Below, in pieces: positions 59,847 to 64,000 of a stretch of 64,000 nucleotides of DNA. The translations under genes and the position numbers were made by a program. The notes beneath the pieces were generated by a model. That model worked only from the letters and a program-made list of their open reading frames with translations, ran no database searches and was not told the DNA's origin. Position 1 is the first letter of the stretch; every line of letters begins with the position of its first letter. The DNA is from Candidatus Aenigmatarchaeota archaeon (GTDB lineage Archaea; Aenigmatarchaeota; Aenigmatarchaeia; QMZP01): NCBI GenBank assembly GCA_016783545.1, contig JADHWJ010000003.1:1-64000 (forward strand). Direction: 5' to 3'.

Positions 59847-60051
59847 ATTTTTTGTAGGCAAGCTTTACATCAGAATCCAGTATTGTTCTTCTTCCTGCAT
59901 GCCTTGCTAATTCCTCAGCATCAGCTGCAAGTTCTTTTGATATTTCTCCAACTGCTAAAGTGAACTCTTTTGTTGCTCCTTCAGACACTCTGATATTATT
60001 ACTTGTTTCTTTCAATATTCTCTCAAATGTTGCCAATGGTATTTTAGCCAT
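59836..60051 (-). CDS. Archaeal histone
   Basis: MAKIPLATFERILKETSNNIRVSEGATKEFTLAVGEISKELAADAEELARHAGRRTILDSDVKLAYKKF. Confidence 0.95.
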   Translation of the reverse strand: MAKIPLATFERILKETSNNIRVSEGATKEFTLAVGEISKELAADAEELARHAGRRTILDSDVKLAYKKFNK

Positions 60052-60273
60052 AAAATCACCTATTTTCCTTTTTGAATTCTTCCTTATTAATTCATTTAAC
60101 TTTTAACCGTTTAAAAGGTTTTTTATCATTAAAGGTTAGAGGAAAGGTATTTAAATGTTTCTATAGTCCAAATTAACCCATTTTTGTGTCGATTTGCTCT
60201 GAAAAACATATATAAATCAAAAAACTAATTTAATTATATTCTCTTCTAAGGGAGTGTTTATAGGAGGTTTAAT

Positions 60274-60414
60274 ATGACTCAAGGATATTGCGTTAAATGC
60301 AAGGCAAAACAGGAAATGAAAGATGCAAAAGCCGTTACACTAAAAAACGGAAGAAAAGCAACAAAAGGTGAATGTCCAAAATGCGGCACAAAAATGTTTA
60401 GAATTGGTGGTTAA
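60274..60414 (+). CDS. DUF5679-like zinc-ribbon protein (46 aa)
   Basis: Own translation MTQGYCVKCKAKQEMKDAKAVTLKNGRKATKGECPKCGTKMFRIGG; GGAGG upstream. Confidence 0.85.
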   Translation: MTQGYCVKCKAKQEMKDAKAVTLKNGRKATKGECPKCGTKMFRIGG

Positions 60415-60592
60415 TAATATTCCACCCTTTCAATTTATTTGGTGAAAGCACTTTGTTCTTTTAGTTATGTTTTTATTCTTTTATGAAATGTCCGTTTTTA
60501 CGAAAATCAGAGCCCGGAATTCTTCTGCTTTATTTGTTTTCTGGTATTATCATCAATCCAGTCCTTGTATATTGGTAGAATAATATTTTCCT

Positions 60593-60718
60593 TTATTTCT
60601 TCTTTTTCTTACCTCTTCCGAAAAAACTCAGATCTTCATGGTCTACAACCAGTTCTGAAAATGCTGCAAATGGTATTGCTATCAGAATGACAATCCCTAT
60701 AACACTCCAAGTAATCAT
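60593..60718 (-). CDS. Small single-TM protein (41 aa)
   Basis: Own translation MITWSVIGIVILIAIPFAAFSELVVDHEDLSFFGRGKKKKK. Confidence 0.45.
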   Translation of the reverse strand: MITWSVIGIVILIAIPFAAFSELVVDHEDLSFFGRGKKKKK

Positions 60719-61097
60719 CTCTCCTGTGGAAACAACAATTGTATAAGGTCCTCTGTGATACCCATTACAAGGCCTATTATAAGAAACTCTAATAATCTAT
60801 GCAGATGTTTTCTTTTCATTGGTATAGTATTGGTCTAGATGGGATAAAAGCTTAATTCAATAATTGTTTCACAAAACCAACCGACTTCTCAACATCCCTA
60901 CTTTCAAGTAGGGGTTTTATTTCTGAAAATCTAAATCATAATCACCATACTAAACCACATCCAATTCCCAGAAACTCAAATTTCCGAAAACATTTCCAGA
61001 ATCAAACATTCTTTACATACCGATTTAAAGCTCTCTACGAAGGTTTCCGGAAATCCGCTCCCATTAACAATATAAATGATCTACCCAACCTTCAAAT

Positions 61098-62225
61098 ATG
61101 AAATTAGATTTATTCGAGTTATGTTTAGCTAAGGATAATATAGATACAAGATCTTGGATTTTAGTTAGTGGTAGTGATTTAAATAAAATATTTATGGAGT
61201 TAAAAAATGAAATTCTATCCAAAATCAATGAAATTGAGTTAATAAATAAAATACTTTTCAATCTCAATATATGTATAGAATTAGTTAAATATGAAAACCC
61301 TAGAAAATTATTAAAATCTTGGATTAAAAAACAAAAACCATCAGGCTTTGACATTGCTAGTTTCACAGGAACTAGTTATGGAGATTGGAAAAAAATTGAG
61401 ACCGGTAAACATTTGCCAAGTTGTCAAAAAATCAGAAAAATATCTATTCTTTTTGGCAGTCCTTCAGGGTTTAGACATAAGTGCAAAAACAATGATTTTT
61501 GTTTCAGGGCATTAGTCTGTATTTTTTCTTCATTGAATATTAATAAAAAATTCATTCCGCTTAACATTATTTTAGAAATATTAAAAATCTGGAAATGTAT
61601 CTTCAATAAATCGGAATTCGAGTTTAATCAAAAGAAATTGGATATAATGAAAAATATAGATTGGTTAAAAATGAATCAGCATCGTTCTAGATCTATAAAA
61701 GCAGTGAAAAATATTGATAAAAATTTATCTAAAATTATAGGAGCGTTTGCTGCTGATGGTAATTTTTATCCTCCGGACATGATAAGATGGGAAGAAGAAT
61801 ATGAAGATAATATGATTGCATTATCTAGATGGTTATACTATTCATTTGGTATTGTAATTAAGGTGAAAAAATCTAATAGAGAAAGAAATAGCCACGTATT
61901 TAGGTTTCGGAATAAAATAATCTCGAGATATCTAGAAATATTCTTTAATTTCAAACCCAAGGCAAAAACTTATTCTGTTGATGAACCAGATTGTATCAAA
62001 AAATCTTCACTTGATATAAGAAGGGGATTTGCTAAAGGTGCTTTAATGTTCGAATCTGGAGTAAATACAGATTTTAATATAACTCTTCATGTTAGAAGTA
62101 AAAAGTTTAGAGATTCTTTGGTGAATATTATTAAAACTGATACAGATGTAAAAAAATATATAGTAAAGGTTTCTACGGATTTAGAATACCTTTATCTAAG
62201 AATAAAAACAATAAACTATTGCTGA
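61098..62225 (+). CDS. LAGLIDADG-type homing endonuclease
   Basis: LSKIIGAFAADGNFYPPD motif; RRGFAKGALMFESGVNTDF second-motif-like. Confidence 0.7.
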   Translation: MKLDLFELCLAKDNIDTRSWILVSGSDLNKIFMELKNEILSKINEIELINKILFNLNICIELVKYENPRKLLKSWIKKQKPSGFDIASFTGTSYGDWKKIETGKHLPSCQKIRKISILFGSPSGFRHKCKNNDFCFRALVCIFSSLNINKKFIPLNIILEILKIWKCIFNKSEFEFNQKKLDIMKNIDWLKMNQHRSRSIKAVKNIDKNLSKIIGAFAADGNFYPPDMIRWEEEYEDNMIALSRWLYYSFGIVIKVKKSNRERNSHVFRFRNKIISRYLEIFFNFKPKAKTYSVDEPDCIKKSSLDIRRGFAKGALMFESGVNTDFNITLHVRSKKFRDSLVNIIKTDTDVKKYIVKVSTDLEYLYLRIKTINYC

Positions 62226-62566
62226 ATTATTTTGAAAAAGGAACTATAAAATGGAAGAGACTAAATGAATTTATAAATGGATTTGAAGAAACTGTTGAAA
62301 ATGTAGAAGTTGCTAAAAATATACTTGATGCTTCGTATCCAAAATTAAGGAAAATTTCATTTTCAGATATAATAGAGATTATAAAAAATAAAGAAAGTTT
62401 TGATCTATATGAAATATTGGAAAAAGTAAATTTATGTAGATCAAGTCTAGGGAAAAGGATGGAACTACTAACTCGTACAAACATTTTAATAAAGAAAAGA
62501 AGAAAAAGAAATATTTACAATTTTAATGAAAATATTAAAAAATGGAGGCTTCCAAATACTAACTAA
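62219..62566 (+). CDS. Winged-HTH ORF, possibly the frameshifted C-terminus of the preceding endonuclease
   Basis: ESFDLYEILEKVNLCRSSLGKRMELLTRTNILIKKRRKRNIYNF; overlaps preceding stop in another frame at an A-rich tract. Confidence 0.5.
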   Translation: MLNYFEKGTIKWKRLNEFINGFEETVENVEVAKNILDASYPKLRKISFSDIIEIIKNKESFDLYEILEKVNLCRSSLGKRMELLTRTNILIKKRRKRNIYNFNENIKKWRLPNTN

Positions 62567-63563
62567 CCAACAACTTTGATATTTTCTTTGGATCATATTC
62601 TTCTAAATCATTATATTCTTGTCCTGTACCTAAAAAAAGTATGGGTTTTTTCAACACGAAGGCTGCAGACATGATAGCACCGCCCCTTGTGTCAATATCT
62701 ACCTTTGTCAGTATTATAGCATCGACATTTACCATTTCGTCAAACATCCTTCCCTGGGATATTATATCATTTCCAGTTAAACTATCAAGGACTAAAATCT
62801 TCATATCGGGTTTATTAACTTTGCATATTTTTTTTAATTCGTCAGCAAGATCTTTATTAACATGGGTTCTTCCGGCAGTATCAGCCAAAACTATATCACA
62901 TCTATTTGCTTCTGCATATTTTTTTGCATCAAAAACAACAGCTGCAGGATCGGCATTATACTGGTGCTTTATCACTTTCATACCTAATTTATTGCCATGA
63001 ACCTCTAGCTGTTCTTGAGCTGCACTTCTAAAAGTGTCAGCTGCAGCGAAAACAAATTTGTATTTTTTCTTTAATTTATATGCTAGTCTCCCTATACACG
63101 TCGTTTTTCCTGCACCATTAAATCCGAGAAAAACAAATAGAGCAGGTCTTTTTTCAGATTTTGCTTTTTTAATCACATCTTCAATTTTAATTTGTTTTTG
63201 ATTTAGAACCTTAAAGACAGCATTTTCAAAACTTTCCCTTATAAACTCCTTTGCACTTGTTCTTTTGATAGGCTTTCCAGCAAACTCTTTTTTAAGATTT
63301 TCCTTCAGAAAATCTATTACTTCCAATGCAACATTTGCCTGCAAAAGCTCTGTTTCCAGATCTGTAAAAAAGTTATCTACATCTTTTTCAGTAAATTCCT
63401 TTTCAGTGACCTTTTTTGTTATTTTCTTCAAAAAACTGGTTTCTTTGGGCTTTGGTGGCTCCTTCAGCTCCAAGAATTCCTCTTTTTCTTCTATTGGTTC
63501 CTCTGCTTTTTTTGTTAATTTTTCAACAGATTCTCTGAGTTTCTTTTTCAATAATCCGAACAT
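62559..63563 (-). CDS. ftsY: Signal recognition particle receptor FtsY
   Basis: FLGFNGAGKTTCIGRLAYKLK; DTAGRTHVNKDL; TKVDIDTRGG; start moved to MFGLLKKKLRESVEKL. Confidence 0.95.
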   Translation of the reverse strand: MFGLLKKKLRESVEKLTKKAEEPIEEKEEFLELKEPPKPKETSFLKKITKKVTEKEFTEKDVDNFFTDLETELLQANVALEVIDFLKENLKKEFAGKPIKRTSAKEFIRESFENAVFKVLNQKQIKIEDVIKKAKSEKRPALFVFLGFNGAGKTTCIGRLAYKLKKKYKFVFAAADTFRSAAQEQLEVHGNKLGMKVIKHQYNADPAAVVFDAKKYAEANRCDIVLADTAGRTHVNKDLADELKKICKVNKPDMKILVLDSLTGNDIISQGRMFDEMVNVDAIILTKVDIDTRGGAIMSAAFVLKKPILFLGTGQEYNDLEEYDPKKISKLLVS

Positions 63564-63613
63564 AATATAGATTTCACTAGAGGTTATAAAAACTTTGTTT
63601 TCAAGTATTCTCC

Positions 63614-64000
63614 ATGAATACCACAAAAAAGCTATATGAAGACGGTATAGAAAGATTACTTGGAGCCCAGGTGAATAAAAGAGAGCTTGCAAAAATCGTT
63701 AGAATTGAACTTAAAAAAAGATTTAATATTTCGGTGAAAGCTGAAACCGTGAGAAGAGCGTTTAGGAGGAGAGGTAGAACAAGGAAATATATAATAAGAA
63801 TACTCGATGATATGGTAAGGGACCAGGACGAAAGGCTAATACCTGTTTATACTGGTCTTATAAGTAGAGATGCTTTGCCTGATCTTGAAGATTGTATTAA
63901 AGTCTTGCATTTTAGAAGCTATAGAGCAATAGCATGTGCAGTTGCAGAAGAGACAGGTATTCCACTTGACACCGTTATCAATAGTATAGGAAAAAAGAAA
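63614..64000 (+). CDS. Conserved-looking basic protein, partial (runs off right edge)
   Basis: Own translation MNTTKKLYEDGIERLLGAQVNKRELAKIVRIELKKRFNISVKAETVRRAFRRRGRTRKYIIRILDDMVRDQDERL... Confidence 0.55.
   Translation, partial: MNTTKKLYEDGIERLLGAQVNKRELAKIVRIELKKRFNISVKAETVRRAFRRRGRTRKYIIRILDDMVRDQDERLIPVYTGLISRDALPDLEDCIKVLHFRSYRAIACAVAEETGIPLDTVINSIGKKK

Noticed and set aside
60110-60160. TTATCATTAAAGGTTAGAGGAAAGG near the histone promoter as another cassette end
   Set aside because: Only partial match, no foreign tract adjacent; likely chance in an AT-rich promoter.
60420-61090. Possible extra genes in the gap before the second endonuclease
   Set aside because: Only a 41-aa TM ORF is supported. 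A fragment reading FRFSEIKPLLESRDVEKSVGFVKQLLN on the minus strand near 60860-60930 could be a pseudogene remnant but is too short to claim.
1-64000. CRISPR array
   Set aside because: No regularly spaced direct repeats seen; the repeated TGTCAnnTTAGAGGG motif is dispersed over kilobases at insert borders, not arrayed.

Overview
AT-rich archaeal (DPANN-like) chromosome segment. Its core contains EF-1alpha, split RNA polymerase genes (rpoH-B''-B'-A'-A''), L6/L32e, a histone, FtsY, PPDK, GTP-type PEPCK, a pyrF-pyrE-pyrC-pyrDK cluster, small Zn-ribbon proteins, VapBC-like toxin-antitoxin pairs and large Asn/Thr/Ser-rich or Cys-rich surface proteins. Two things stand out. (1) At least four compositionally foreign cassettes (about 9.24-12.23, 21.9-23.69, 27.53-28.82 and 33.68-35.25 kb) carry small genes with bacterial-style GGAGG ribosome-binding sites and no visible recombinase. 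Their edges share a motif, TATAnTGTCAnnTTAGAGGG, inverted at the two ends of the fourth cassette. This may be a trans-mobilised or MITE-like cassette system. (2) All four tRNA genes I can see are oversized (102-204 nt) and appear to be interrupted by introns, including at non-canonical D-loop and T-loop positions. Two of the T-loop introns look like sequence homologues. There are also three LAGLIDADG-type endonuclease genes (one embedded between L6 and L32e), a PyrD-PyrK fusion with an apparent frameshift, a 29-aa AURKAIP1/COX24-like basic protein and an orphan HisG-like gene. All assignments come from reading the sequence; no searches were run.
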